Source of the DNA: Akkermansiaceae bacterium UBA2381
GTDB taxonomy: Bacteria > Verrucomicrobiota > Verrucomicrobiia > Verrucomicrobiales > DEV007
DNA length: 64,000 nucleotides
Direction: 5' to 3'
Assembly (NCBI GenBank): GCA_002344215.1
Contig: DDSV01000002.1
Span: forward strand, 1 to 64,000
The translations under genes were made by a program, and so were the position numbers. A model generated the notes under the pieces. That model was not told the DNA's origin. It did not search any database and was given only the letters and a program-made list of their open reading frames with translations. Below are positions 53,255 through 63,300 of the stretch, in pieces (position 1 is the stretch's first letter; the number at the start of each line of letters is the position of its first letter).

Positions 53255-54166
53255 ATGGCACGCCCCCAGTTGGAGTTTATCCCCACCGGCCCCTCTCAGG
53301 CCATGATCTTCAAAATCGACCAGGACATCTGGCCGGTTTACCACTATCACCCCGAGTATGACATTCTTCTCTCGTTGAAAGATCACGCGGGCGAGTTTCT
53401 TTCGGGTGACCACATCGGTCGGCTCGGTCGGGGCACGCTCATCATGAACGGTCCGAACATTCCTCATGCCCTTCATTCGGGCAAACCGGACGAGGCGGAT
53501 CCGTCGCATCCCTCCCTCGCCGTCATCCAGTTTTCGCGGGAGTCGATCGGCGATGATCTGCTGCGCAAACACGAGATGCAGGTGGTGCGGGAATTCCTCG
53601 ACGAGGCGCGCTGGGGATTTGAATTTTTTGGCGAGACGGCCCGCCGCGCGGCCGGGTTGATCCTCGCAATGGAGTCGCAGAGTCCCTTCGAGCGTTTTCT
53701 GCAGCTCCTCCAGATCCTCAACCATTTCGCGGTTTCCGAAGAAAAGACCCCGCTTGCCAGTCCGGCCTTTTCGCCCTCGCTAAAGGCACGGGATATTTCG
53801 CGTCTTGACGAGGTTCTCGGTCACCTGAGGCGACACAAATCGGAGACGGTGACCCTTGAGCAGGCGGCCTCCGTCGCGAGGATGAGTCCGAAGTCCTTCT
53901 GCCGATTTTTTAAGGCCAACACCGGCAAGACCCTCGTTGAGTATGTGCACGAGCTCCGCATCGGAGAGGCCTGCCGGCAACTGCTTGAGACGGATCTGCC
54001 CGTCTCGGAGGTCGCGCTCGAATGCGGTTTCAACAACCTCTCGAACTTCAACAGGCGGTTCCGTGGGATCAAGGGGATGACTCCCCGGGAATACCGTCGG
54101 CAGAATCCGATTGATCCGGCGGAACAGGGGCGGGGACTGCCTCGATCCGTGGTGATAAGGAAGTGA
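53255..54166 (+). CDS. AraC family transcriptional regulator
   Basis: 303 residues. The N-terminal cupin sensor (WPVYHYHPEYDILLSLKDHAGEFLSGDHIGRLGRGTLIMNGPNIPHAL) is followed by two helix-turn-helix motifs from about residue 195 (EQAASVARMSPKSFCRFFKANTGKTLVEYVHELRIGEACRQLL, VSEVALECGFNNLSNFNRRFRGIKGMTPREYR). It is divergent from the PSD1-DUF1501 operon with 161 bases between starts, so it is the probable sugar-responsive activator of that operon. The gap contains TTGCAAAATTG and GAAATCCAAATTTC as candidate half-sites. Confidence 0.9.
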   Translation: MARPQLEFIPTGPSQAMIFKIDQDIWPVYHYHPEYDILLSLKDHAGEFLSGDHIGRLGRGTLIMNGPNIPHALHSGKPDEADPSHPSLAVIQFSRESIGDDLLRKHEMQVVREFLDEARWGFEFFGETARRAAGLILAMESQSPFERFLQLLQILNHFAVSEEKTPLASPAFSPSLKARDISRLDEVLGHLRRHKSETVTLEQAASVARMSPKSFCRFFKANTGKTLVEYVHELRIGEACRQLLETDLPVSEVALECGFNNLSNFNRRFRGIKGMTPREYRRQNPIDPAEQGRGLPRSVVIRK

Positions 54167-54176
54167 TCCCCGGCGC

Positions 54177-54887
54177 TCAGGCGTTGATCCCGGCTTTTTC
54201 CAATGAGCGGATCGCTGCATCGACCCGTTCCTCGTCGAGCCCCCCGTCCACCAGCATTTCGTTGAAACGCGAAAAGTCCTTCGTGAGCACACAGACGGCA
54301 TAGGCCCGCGATTCCACGCAGGGGGAGTTCAGGGCGTCGCGGAAGATCGGATGCACGCAATCCGCGAATTGATCCAGAAGCAGGGCGGCATAGGCGTCTT
54401 TGGTTTCCCGGGGAAGATCCGGTCGCCAGTCAGCGGCGATCTGGAGAACGAGCGTGTCGTTCAAGAGATCACGAAGTCCTTCGATCTCTTCAAAATCCTC
54501 TTCCAGCAGTGCTTTCCGGATCTTCTCGAGGGTACCGTCCGGCACCTCTCTCCGGGCGGGGGCGGCCTCGAGTGGCGGCGAGCTCTCTGTCCCGATCGGA
54601 CGTCGTTGCAGGATCTCCGATGGAGTAAAAACCCTTCCGCTGAGTCGTTCCTCATTCGCGACCTGGCGAAGCCAGTCGCAGCCGCAAGCCCGGAGATGCT
54701 CTTCCTCGCGGTAGGCGGTGGCCTGCTGCAAGGTGAATCCGGCCCCCGTAGATTGGGTTCCCCACCGAACTCCCAGGGAAATCGGCGTGGCCGGGTAATC
54801 GAGATGAAGGTGCACCTCCAGGGTTTCGCCTTTCGCCAGGTCGCCCGGGAGATGGCCGGTTCCGAGGAGGATTGAGGAGACGGGCAT
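54177..54887 (-). CDS. Protein of unknown function
   Basis: 236 residues if started at 54887; in-frame ATGs upstream would overlap the region before the sulfatase gene. The N-terminal half (LAKGETLEVHLHLDYPATPISLGVRWG, then CGCDWLRQVANEERLSGRVFTPSEIL) has mixed beta and helix and a Cys-Gly-Cys. The C-terminal half is helical and acidic (LEKIRKALLEEDFEEIEGLRDLL, EMLVDGGLDEERVDAAIRSLEKAGI). No signal peptide or membrane segment and no family recognised. It is convergent with the AraC gene, 10 bases apart. Confidence 0.6.
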   Translation of the reverse strand: MPVSSILLGTGHLPGDLAKGETLEVHLHLDYPATPISLGVRWGTQSTGAGFTLQQATAYREEEHLRACGCDWLRQVANEERLSGRVFTPSEILQRRPIGTESSPPLEAAPARREVPDGTLEKIRKALLEEDFEEIEGLRDLLNDTLVLQIAADWRPDLPRETKDAYAALLLDQFADCVHPIFRDALNSPCVESRAYAVCVLTKDFSRFNEMLVDGGLDEERVDAAIRSLEKAGINA

Positions 54888-54992
54888 GGTTCTTGATGGT
54901 TGCCCAAATCTGGGTCGCGATCTCCGGAAAATCAATCCCATCGTCCGCTTCGCGTGATAGCAAGGGGAAGGAAAAATCGCTAGGGTGAGTCC

Positions 54993-56414
54993 ATGAAGCT
55001 TCTCGCGCTTTTCAGTGGAATTCTTTTTCTCTCGCACGGCGGCCTCGCAGCTGACCGCCGCCCCAATCTCGTTTTCATCCTTACGGACAATCACGGAGCC
55101 TGGACACTCGGTTGTTACGGTAATCCTGACATACGCACTCCAAATCTCGACCGAATGGCGGAGGAGGGGATGTTGTTCAATCGCGCCCTCAGCAGCAATC
55201 CGGTTTGCTCCCCCACGCGTGCGACCTTTCTAACCGGTCTGATTCCCTCACAGCACGGGGTTCATTCCTTCCTCGATCCGAAATACATGGTTGGCCCCGA
55301 AGCCTATTATACTCTTGAAGAGTTCGAGACCCTTCCGGAGATTCTGCACTCTGAGGGATACACCTGCGGTCTTGTCGGCAAATGGCATCTTGGAGCCAAC
55401 CTGACGCCGCAGGATGGTTTTTCCACCTGGGTCACAATGGAGCGTGGAAGCACGAGGGATTTTTATTCCGATCCCATTATTGAAAACGGAGAGATCAAAC
55501 CTACCCCGAAGTACATGACCGATCTCTGGACGGAGCGTGGAAAGCAGTTTATTGACGAGCAGAAGAACTCCGAAAAGCCGTTTTTTCTCTACCTTGCCTA
55601 CAATGGTCCCTATTGCCTGAGCCCCCTCCTGCTCGAGCCGGCAAAGAACAGGCATGCAAGCTACTACTCGGACAAATATCTCCCCTCCTTTCCCCGGGAC
55701 ACGATGCATCCGTGGCAACATGCCAACAAAGACTATCATAACAGGGATGTCAGCATCCGTCGTGTAGCGGCCGAGATTAGCGCGGTGGACGACGGTGTCG
55801 GGGAGATTCTTAAGGCGGTCAGGGACGCGGGTCTTGAGGAGGATACGCTTGTTGTTTTCGCCGCCGATCAGGGCTGGATGGGTGGCCAGAACGGCTTCTT
55901 CGGGATGGGTGATCATACCAGGCCCGTCGCAGCCCATGATCTCATGATGCAGATTCCTTTTATCGTGCGGCAGCCGGGAACGGTCGTGCCCGGCAAGAGT
56001 GAGCTGATGATTTCCAACTACGATTTTCTTCCGAGTGTGCTCGATCACCTGGGGCTCGGCCGCCGAATTCCGAAGGGACATAAACTTCCCGGCCGGAGCT
56101 TCGCCCCCGTTTTAAAGGGAGAGGCCATCGAATGGACGAATGAGATGATCTACGAAATGGAGGGTTGTCGCTCCTATCGAAATGACGACTGGAAGATTGT
56201 AATCCGGAAATTTCCGGACGGTCCTTCCGAGCTGTACGATATGAAGAGAGATCCCCACGAACGGTTTAACCTCTTTGGCCAGGCTGAGCAGGTGGAGATT
56301 CAGGCGAGGATGCTGCAAACGCTTGAGACAAAATTCAACACCCTCGCCGATCCTGAATACGATCTTTGGAAGGGCGGCCGGTCCAAATGCAAACGCCACG
56401 TGTCGGCCGAGTGA
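54993..56414 (+). CDS. Secreted type I sulfatase
   Basis: 473 residues with a signal peptide (MKLLALFSGILFLSHGGLA). NLVFILTDNHGAWTLGCYG starts the metal site, and NPVCSPTRATFLTG carries the CxPxR motif whose Cys72 is converted to formylglycine. VGKWHLG is the second signature, and DQGWMGGQNGFFGMGDH the other metal loop. It hydrolyses sulfate esters, probably of algal or animal-type polysaccharides, in the periplasm. The formylglycine-generating enzyme is not in the window. Confidence 0.93.
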   Translation: MKLLALFSGILFLSHGGLAADRRPNLVFILTDNHGAWTLGCYGNPDIRTPNLDRMAEEGMLFNRALSSNPVCSPTRATFLTGLIPSQHGVHSFLDPKYMVGPEAYYTLEEFETLPEILHSEGYTCGLVGKWHLGANLTPQDGFSTWVTMERGSTRDFYSDPIIENGEIKPTPKYMTDLWTERGKQFIDEQKNSEKPFFLYLAYNGPYCLSPLLLEPAKNRHASYYSDKYLPSFPRDTMHPWQHANKDYHNRDVSIRRVAAEISAVDDGVGEILKAVRDAGLEEDTLVVFAADQGWMGGQNGFFGMGDHTRPVAAHDLMMQIPFIVRQPGTVVPGKSELMISNYDFLPSVLDHLGLGRRIPKGHKLPGRSFAPVLKGEAIEWTNEMIYEMEGCRSYRNDDWKIVIRKFPDGPSELYDMKRDPHERFNLFGQAEQVEIQARMLQTLETKFNTLADPEYDLWKGGRSKCKRHVSAE

Positions 56415-56486
56415 TGGCTGGCTGGTCTCCCCTGCGGCCTGCCCCCCTCTAATCTCACGAAAGTCCCTGTACCGCCACTGACGTCC

Positions 56487-56765
56487 TCACAGCTGCTTCC
56501 AATCCGCCTCCGGAACCCGGACGGGTTTACCGCAATCGGTGAAGGGGCAGGGCATGTCCGTTCCGAACTGTTCCGGCGTGGCGGACAGCTTGCGGCGACA
56601 ATGCGGGCAGACAAACTTGATCGTGTGGGTGGGCAGCTTAATGTCCTGCGGCGCAGGCACCATAAACTCCTGTCCGCAGTCGGGACAGTCCATGACACAG
56701 TGAAATAGTTCCTTACCTGCCGAAAGACGGGAGGAACAATGAGGGCATTCGAATCTTAAAGGCAT
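56487..56765 (-). CDS. Double zinc-ribbon protein
   Basis: 92 residues made of two zinc ribbons. The first uses CPHC (7-10) with CPDC, the second CPHC with CPFTDC, whose spacing is CxxxxC in place of CxxC. Short hydrophilic linkers join them. Cytoplasmic, no signal peptide. Such proteins may bind nucleic acid or partner proteins; nothing more specific can be said. Confidence 0.7.
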   Translation of the reverse strand: MPLRFECPHCSSRLSAGKELFHCVMDCPDCGQEFMVPAPQDIKLPTHTIKFVCPHCRRKLSATPEQFGTDMPCPFTDCGKPVRVPEADWKQL

Positions 56766-56872
56766 GACCGTTAATCCGTTGGTTCAGCATCTTTCATACC
56801 TCCCGATCTCATTACCTCAAAGCGGAAATGTTGAAACTCACCGGATTTGGCACTATGGGACGGGACATTTTC

Positions 56873-57496
56873 ATGGCGGATTTCGAGATCGATCACTATT
56901 GCGGGGGAATTTTTCAGACGAATGGCTATCTCGTCAGGCATGAGGGAAAGTCGTGGATCTTCGATGCTCCTGAGGGCATCGCCGATTGGCTTGAGGAAAG
57001 CGGGGTGCGTCCCGATGGACTGGTGTTGACTCACCAGCATCACGATCACGTTCTCGATGCGGGAAAGATTCAGGAGCGTTTTGGCTGCCCCCTCTATGCC
57101 TTTGCGGAGCCTTCAGAGGAACTCACCCTTTCAAAGCGGCTGGAACTGATGATGGGCATGCCCTGCCCCATCGATCCTTACACCATTGATCACCTCTTTG
57201 CCGGGCAGTCGGAGTTGGAGCTGGGAGGGCTCCATCTTGATCTCTATCACATTCCGGGACACTCGCCGGACAGCGTTTGCTTTCGCCTCCACGGGGAGCC
57301 GGTTGTCATCGGAGGGGATGTCCTTTTCAGCGGCAGCATCGGGAGGACGGATTTTCCGAACGGCAATCACGGGCAATTGATCTCGGGGATCAAGGAAAAG
57401 CTCTGGCCTCTCCCCGACGAGACCTATGTCCTGCCCGGGCACGGACCCGCAACGACGATAGGGGCGGAGAAGGCGAACAATCCTTTTCTGCGCTAG
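56873..57496 (+). CDS. MBL-fold metallo-hydrolase, glyoxalase II-like
   Basis: 207 residues from 56873; a start at 56828 would add 15 residues. The metal motif is His54-Gln-His56-His-Asp58-His59 (THQHHDH), with further ligands in HIPGHSPDSVC, GGDVLFSGSIGRTDF and LPGHGPATTIG. This is the short hydroxyacylglutathione-hydrolase-like type, which hydrolyses thioesters or related bonds. A GGGACGGGAC stretch about seven bases before 56873 supports that start. It is divergent from the zinc-ribbon gene. Confidence 0.88.
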   Translation: MADFEIDHYCGGIFQTNGYLVRHEGKSWIFDAPEGIADWLEESGVRPDGLVLTHQHHDHVLDAGKIQERFGCPLYAFAEPSEELTLSKRLELMMGMPCPIDPYTIDHLFAGQSELELGGLHLDLYHIPGHSPDSVCFRLHGEPVVIGGDVLFSGSIGRTDFPNGNHGQLISGIKEKLWPLPDETYVLPGHGPATTIGAEKANNPFLR

Positions 57497-57568
57497 CGGA
57501 GGGGGCCCGGATCGAAGATTCGCAAGATTCGCACAGCTTTTTTGGCGAAGATCGATCATATTTGGCGC

Positions 57569-57820
57569 ATGAATCCACAAATGTGCCGCGTCCTTAGCGC
57601 AATTTTCTTCCAGGCAGGGATCTTCTCCATTCTTCTCTCGATCTTCATCTGGTGGTATCTCGGCAGCGAGAACGCGGAGGAACAGGCCCATGCCGAGCGC
57701 TTCGGAATTTTTGTCGGTCTCTGGGCTCCGACCTTGTTGATCCTTTCGAACCGCTTCGATCGCTTTGCCGACAAGGCCACGGTGGTTCCCGCCCTGAAGC
57801 CCGAGCATCAGGAGGAGTGA
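57569..57820 (+). CDS. Small membrane protein
   Basis: 83 residues with two membrane segments (AIFFQAGIFSILLSIFIWWYLG and GIFVGLWAPTLLILSNRF) and a charged C-terminal tail. No family recognised. It lies 72 bases after the MBL-fold gene on the same strand and could be co-transcribed. An alternative ATG at 57542 would add nine residues. Confidence 0.6.
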   Translation: MNPQMCRVLSAIFFQAGIFSILLSIFIWWYLGSENAEEQAHAERFGIFVGLWAPTLLILSNRFDRFADKATVVPALKPEHQEE

Positions 57821-57975
57821 GGATAGGGGTGACCGGTTTTTTCCGGGGAGCTTCATGCTGGTGCTGGAATCCGGGCGATTCGATCCTATCCGCTTCGTCA
57901 CCGTCTTCAGGGGTGACGTAAAACGCCAAAAAGGACTTCCGCGATTCGGGGGAATCATTCACAATCCCTGTCCTG

Positions 57976-59436
57976 ATGAATGCGCGTCTCTTTGTTCTGA
58001 TTTTAACCGCATGGCTCCCGGGCTTTCTATCCGCCGCCCCGCTGAATGTCGTTCTTTTCACCGCCGACGATCTAAGGCCCGAACTCGGCTGCTATGGATC
58101 GCCTGCGATCACCCCTAACCTCGATGCTCTAGCGGCCCGGGGCACGACCTTCACGCGAGCCTATTGTCAGCAGGCGGTCTGCAATCCCTCGCGCTCAAGC
58201 ATGCTCACCGGTCTCCGCCCCGGAACCCTCGGGCTTTACGTCAACGGCACCCACTTCCGCGAACTCAAGCCGGACGTGATGACCCTGCCGCTCTGGTTCA
58301 AGGAGCACGGCTATACGACGCGGTGCAGCGGCAAACTCTTCCATAACTGGCACACAAACGAGAAGGGCGATCCGCGGTCCTGGTCGGCGCCGGAATTTCT
58401 TCACTACGCCAACCATGGCGACGACACCCCGCAGGTCGTCGGGCCGCTCCCGGAGAATCATGCCAGACACAGTGAGGGGCTGCGGAAGTATGGATCGGTT
58501 GGAATGTGCGAATGTTATGACGTGCCGGACGAGGCATACTACGACGGGCGCGTCGCGGCCGAGGCGGTGCGACTTCTTCCTGAACTGAAGGAGGACGGCC
58601 CCTTCTTTCTCGCTGTCGGATTCTGGAAACCGCACGCTCCTTTCAATGTGCCGAAAAAATACTGGGACCTCTATGACCGCGCCTCCCTTCCGCCTTTGAA
58701 CCCCGATCGGCCCATTGATGCTCCTGAGATTGCCTTTCATCAAAGCACCGAAATCCTCGGCCCTCCGGACAAACAGACCCCTCCCACCCCCGAACAGGTC
58801 GCGGAAATGCGGCACGGCTACTTTGCCGCAGTCAGCTACATGGACGCCCAGATCGGGAAGGTGATGGCGGCTCTCAAGGAACAGGGCATGCTCGAGAACA
58901 CCGTCATCCTCTTCTGGGGCGACCATGGATATCACCTCGGTGAACACGGACTCTGGGCGAAGACGAGCAACTTCGAACTCGATGCGCGCGTACCCCTCAT
59001 CATTGCGCCGCCCTCGGCAAAACATCCGGGGGCGAAAACCGCATCCCTCGTTGAGATGATAGATATTTTCCCCACCCTCGTCGATCTCGCCGGTCTGCCT
59101 GCCACACCGGGACTGGATGGAGTCAGCCTCGTCCCTCTCCTGAATGATCCGATAGCGTCCGTGAAGCCGGCCGCCTTCACCCAGCATCCGCGCCCTACCT
59201 ATCCTGACAGAACGCCTAAAGGCCAGCCTGAAGTGATGGGCTACAGCGTCCGCACCGCGAACTGGCGCTATACCGAGTGGCGGAACTGGGACTCCGGATC
59301 GGTCGAGGCAAGCGAACTCTACGATCATCGCGGGGATAAACCTGAGCTAAGCAACGTGGCCGCCACGCCACCTGACCAGGCCGCCTTCGAGGAAGCAAGG
59401 AAGCTGCTGCACGGGCAGTTTCCTCTCATCCACTGA
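57976..59436 (+). CDS. Secreted sulfatase, iduronate-2-sulfatase-like
   Basis: 486 residues with a signal peptide (MNARLFVLILTAWLPGFLSA). LNVVLFTADDLRPELGCYGSP gives the paired metal Asp31-Asp32. AVCNPSRSSMLTG is the CxPSR motif, with Cys69 as formylglycine precursor. CSGKLFHNWH replaces the usual GKWH motif, as in iduronate-2-sulfatases. FFLAVGFWKPHAPFNVPKKYWDLY and FWGDHGYHLGEHGLW are further diagnostic stretches. It would remove sulfate from uronate-containing polysaccharides. Confidence 0.92.
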   Translation: MNARLFVLILTAWLPGFLSAAPLNVVLFTADDLRPELGCYGSPAITPNLDALAARGTTFTRAYCQQAVCNPSRSSMLTGLRPGTLGLYVNGTHFRELKPDVMTLPLWFKEHGYTTRCSGKLFHNWHTNEKGDPRSWSAPEFLHYANHGDDTPQVVGPLPENHARHSEGLRKYGSVGMCECYDVPDEAYYDGRVAAEAVRLLPELKEDGPFFLAVGFWKPHAPFNVPKKYWDLYDRASLPPLNPDRPIDAPEIAFHQSTEILGPPDKQTPPTPEQVAEMRHGYFAAVSYMDAQIGKVMAALKEQGMLENTVILFWGDHGYHLGEHGLWAKTSNFELDARVPLIIAPPSAKHPGAKTASLVEMIDIFPTLVDLAGLPATPGLDGVSLVPLLNDPIASVKPAAFTQHPRPTYPDRTPKGQPEVMGYSVRTANWRYTEWRNWDSGSVEASELYDHRGDKPELSNVAATPPDQAAFEEARKLLHGQFPLIH

Positions 59437-59635
59437 CAAACTGGTATCGGGAGGGGCGGGAAGAAGAGGGTTGTATTAGTTGGCTCGGGAGAGCAGGAAT
59501 GATGCGACAGCTGGCCCGGATTTCGGTGGCCGTTTTTGTTGCGGCTAGGCGTCTCGAAGGTGTCCAGGCAATTCCGGTTGCGCCGCGTCAGGGCCTATGG
59601 AAAAGAAATACCAGGTCAACCGGTCTCGAACTTAT

Positions 59636-60196
59636 ATGCGAACTATCACAAGTATCTGGGTCGCCGCATTCCTCCTCGCGCAAGAATCTCAGGCGGATGG
59701 GTGGAAAAACTACACCTGTCAACCGGTCGAAAAATCGTATGGAGACGGGGACTCGTTCCGTGGCAAAGCCGATACAGGATATACCTACATATGGAGGCTT
59801 TACGGGGCGGATTGTCCCGAAACGGACATGACCTTTCCCACCCGGGTGAAGGAGCAGGCAAAATATTTTCGCGTCGATGAATCTACCGTGCTCCGCTTTG
59901 GGAAGGAAGCCTCCAATTTCACCGGGAAATTCCTCGCAAATGAGTTTCTGGTCTACACAAGGAAGCAAGATGCTGGCGGACAGAGCGAGAAGAATCGATA
60001 TTTTGCCCATGTTACTGCCAACGGGGAAAGCCTGGCTGCCGCACTCGTTGAAAGAGGCCTGGCTCGCGCATATGGCCAATTCGAATCCTTTGTTGAGAAT
60101 GGGCAACGCGACGAAAAGAGCCTAAAGCGCCACTTGGAAAATCTGGAAGTAAAGGCCCGTCGCGCGAAAGTCGGGATATGGGCTGAATCCCGTTAG
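59636..60196 (+). CDS. Secreted staphylococcal nuclease-like (SNase/TNase) protein
   Basis: 186 residues from 59636, where a short signal segment starts (MRTITSIWVAAFLLAQESQA). The OB-fold nuclease pattern is seen in EKSYGDGDSFRG (metal-binding Asp), YIWRLYGADCPETD (Arg and Asp of the active site), then AALVERGLARAYG and KRHLENLEVKARRAKVGIWA. The predicted activity is Ca2+-dependent hydrolysis of DNA or RNA outside the cytoplasm. An ATG 39 bases upstream is in frame but gives a poorer leader. Confidence 0.85.
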   Translation: MRTITSIWVAAFLLAQESQADGWKNYTCQPVEKSYGDGDSFRGKADTGYTYIWRLYGADCPETDMTFPTRVKEQAKYFRVDESTVLRFGKEASNFTGKFLANEFLVYTRKQDAGGQSEKNRYFAHVTANGESLAAALVERGLARAYGQFESFVENGQRDEKSLKRHLENLEVKARRAKVGIWAESR

Positions 60197-60326
60197 TAAT
60201 TCGCAGCTGTGGAAGGTGCGACCAGGTCGATTCCGGCCGGCGACGGGCCTATCGATGTTCCGATCAGTGTTAAGCTCGAACCCTTCGCCGGTGCGGCCGG
60301 ACTTCAAAGGCAGATCATTAGTCACG

Positions 60327-63300
60327 TCACCGCGCCGCCCGCCGCCGCCGTAACCCAAGGCAGAAATACCCGCCAATGACAATTCCGAGAAGACCCAGCG
60401 TTCCTGGTTCAGGAACGGCGGTGAGGGTGATGAAGTTGCCGCCGTCGGCGTATTTGATCTGGTATTGACCTCCTCCAATGGTGTGGACGCTGTTGTCGCC
60501 GTAGCCAAGGAAGATATCGGTCCCGTTCCAGGCATTGGTGTAGGAGGCCAGGGTGAACTTCTCTGTCTGGGTGAAGGCACCGTCGGTCGCGAAGCTCAGC
60601 TGCGCGCCGGTAGCGATCGAAAGAGCACCGACGTTGATGGAGTCGGATACGGTCGAATCCGTACCCTGAACGAGGTCGATGAACCAGGTGCTGGTGGCGC
60701 CGAAAGTAACCGCCTCGGGAGCACCGTCGTTGAAGTCGAGTGTTCCCGTGACACCGTCTGCGGTGGTGGCTCCGACGCGAAGCGAACCGGCGATGGAGGT
60801 GGGGCCTCCGATCGTGCCGTCGCCTCCCAGAGTGGCTCCGGTGGCTACGGAGACTGCTCCGTTGGCGCCGGATTGGTTGCCGTTGACGATGAGGGTTCCG
60901 GCCGAGACCGTGGTGGTTCCGTCGTAGGTGTTGTCCGACGTAAGGATCAGCGTATTCGCCCCGAGCTTGGTGACACCCACCGCACCGCCGCCAGTGCCCG
61001 TGCTATTCGCGATGGTGTCGGCTACGGTGAAGTTTCCGCCCGATGTATTGGTCGTATCAAATCCGACATTTGAACCGGCCTTAAGGCCGTTGTTATCCAC
61101 GGCGGAGAGGTTGGCGAGGATCGTCGTCACATCCCCCGCGCTGAATTCGCCCGCTCCTCCCACGTTGAAGGCCACGGTGGCGCCGGAATTCGCGGTGATG
61201 TTCGCGGGGGTCCAGCTCGACGGTGTGTTGTTGTAGAGTGACGCCTGCGTGCCGAACTGGAGAATGCCGGCGCCGGCGGTAAAAGTCCCCCCTCCGGTGG
61301 TCGTTCCGTTCAGTAGGGCCGTTCCGGTTCCCGTCTTGGTGAGATTTCCGCTCAGGTTGAGGCTGTTGTCGACCGTGAGGCGGGTTGAAGCGGCCGTTTC
61401 GATGGTGCCACCGTCCGTCCCGATCGTCACTCCGCGGTTGGCGTCATTAAGGGTCATGTTGGCGGTCGTCCGCAGGGTAGCAGTGAGTCCGTTGAGATTG
61501 AGTTGGGCGGCATTGGGAGATCCCGGATTTCCCCCGAGATTTTCCTCTGAGGAGATCGAAAGGATCCCCGCAAGGATGTTGGTCGCCCCGGTGTAGGTAT
61601 TGGTGCCGCTGAGGACCCAGGTGCCGGGATTGTCAATCTTGCTGATCCCCCCGCTGCCGGAGATTTCCCCGCTGATTGTTCCGGTGCCGCGACCGCGAAG
61701 AAAGAGGCGATGGGAGTCGAGATCAAAGGCGCCCGAGAGAGTGACGTTTTCGCCCGTGGCCGTATCACCTACCGGCGTGCCGGCGGAGAGGGTCGCGGCT
61801 CCGGTGAGGACGAAGTCGTTTGCGTGGACGGTGGTGGCTCCGCCAAAGTTGAAGGCGGAGGGAACTCCCGAAAAGCTTGAGGTCCAGGTGGTCTGGTTGC
61901 CGCCCTGGATCGAGACGGTGCCGCTGCCGAGAGCGCCGCTGGCGGTGACGGTGAGGATGTTCCAGGCTCCGTTGACTCCGCTGCCCGAGGTCCATCGGGT
62001 GCCGCCCGTGTAGTTGTTCGTGCCGTTGGTGAGGTTGAGGCCGCCGGCCCCGCCGGTGTGGTCGTAGACGAGCATGCCCGCCCCCGTGACCTGACCGCTC
62101 ACGGTCGTACCGAAGGTGCTGGCGCGGAAGGTCAGGGAGGTGGCGTCGATCTGCACGGTCGAGCTGATATTTACCCCGCCCACGTAGTTGGTTTCGAAGA
62201 TCGGCTGGGTGGCCCCGTCGGCGACGAAGCGCAGGGTGCCGCCGGTGAGACTGCTGTTGGTGCTGGTGCCGGTGTTATCCCAGTCGACGCGATTGAGGGT
62301 GAGGACATTTCCACTCCCGAGAGTCAGGGACGGCACGGTCGTGGCGACGGCGGCGGTGAGGTTGCGAATCGCCTCGCTGTAACCGTTCAAGTTCCACGTG
62401 CCGCCGTTGAGAAAAACGCTCCCGTTATCCGCGATCTGATCGGCGGCGGCGTTACGCAGGGTGGCCCCGGTATTAACCTGGACATCGGTCGTCCCCGCAA
62501 CGCCGTCTCCGGCAATGGCATTGCCGCTCGCGGCATTCAGTTCGAGGGTGCCTCCGTTGACGGAGGTGAGTCCGGTGTGAGTATTCGCGGCGGTCAGGAC
62601 GAGGTTACCGGACCCGACCTTGCGGAGGGCTCCGCTCCCGCCGATGGCGTTGGCAATCGTGAGAGTGAAGGCGGGATCGACTCCGAAGCTGCCGCCGCCG
62701 CTGCCGAGGGTGATCCCGCGAGTGGCGTCATTGATCGCAAAACTCGTCGCCGCGTTGAGCGTGGCGGTCGCGCCGTTTAAAGTAAGATGATCGGCGGTGA
62801 AAAGGGCGGGAGCGACCCCAAGTGCTGCTTCACTGTTAAGAGTAAGGGTGCCGCCGGTGATCGTCGTCCCTCCCGTGAAGCTGTTTGCCCCGCTCAGGAT
62901 GAGCGTGCCGGTGCCTGAGCGGGTCAGGGTGGCGGCACCGGTGATGGCACTGGAAATCGTGACATTGCCCGACCCGTTGGCAACGAGTCCCTCAGTGAGT
63001 GTGAGTGTCTCACCGGATGCCGAAATTAGAACATAGTCTGTCCCGGTGGTGTTGCTGAAAGTGGCAATGCCCGCAGTGACATTGGATTGCAGAACGGGCG
63101 CCAGGTTCAGAGCACCGTCGGTGAAAATGACATCGTCGCCATTCTGAAAAAGACTGTCTTTGGGATTGGTCCAGTTCGCGGTGGTACCGATGTCCCAGAA
63201 TGAAGGATTGGTGCCGTCTCCGCCGACCCAGGTATTGGTGACGTAGCCGAGATCGATGACGATCGCATCGAGGCCGTTGTCGCTGAAACTGCCCGCCCCG

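Noticed and set aside
58195..59328. 377-codon frame antisense to the iduronate-2-sulfatase
   Set aside because: Shadow of a gene with intact sulfatase motifs.
60197..60326. Possible coding remnant between the nuclease and the PEP-CTERM gene
   Set aside because: A minus-strand frame is open (TNDLPLKSGRTGEGFELNTD) but has no start, no family and no continuity with either neighbour.
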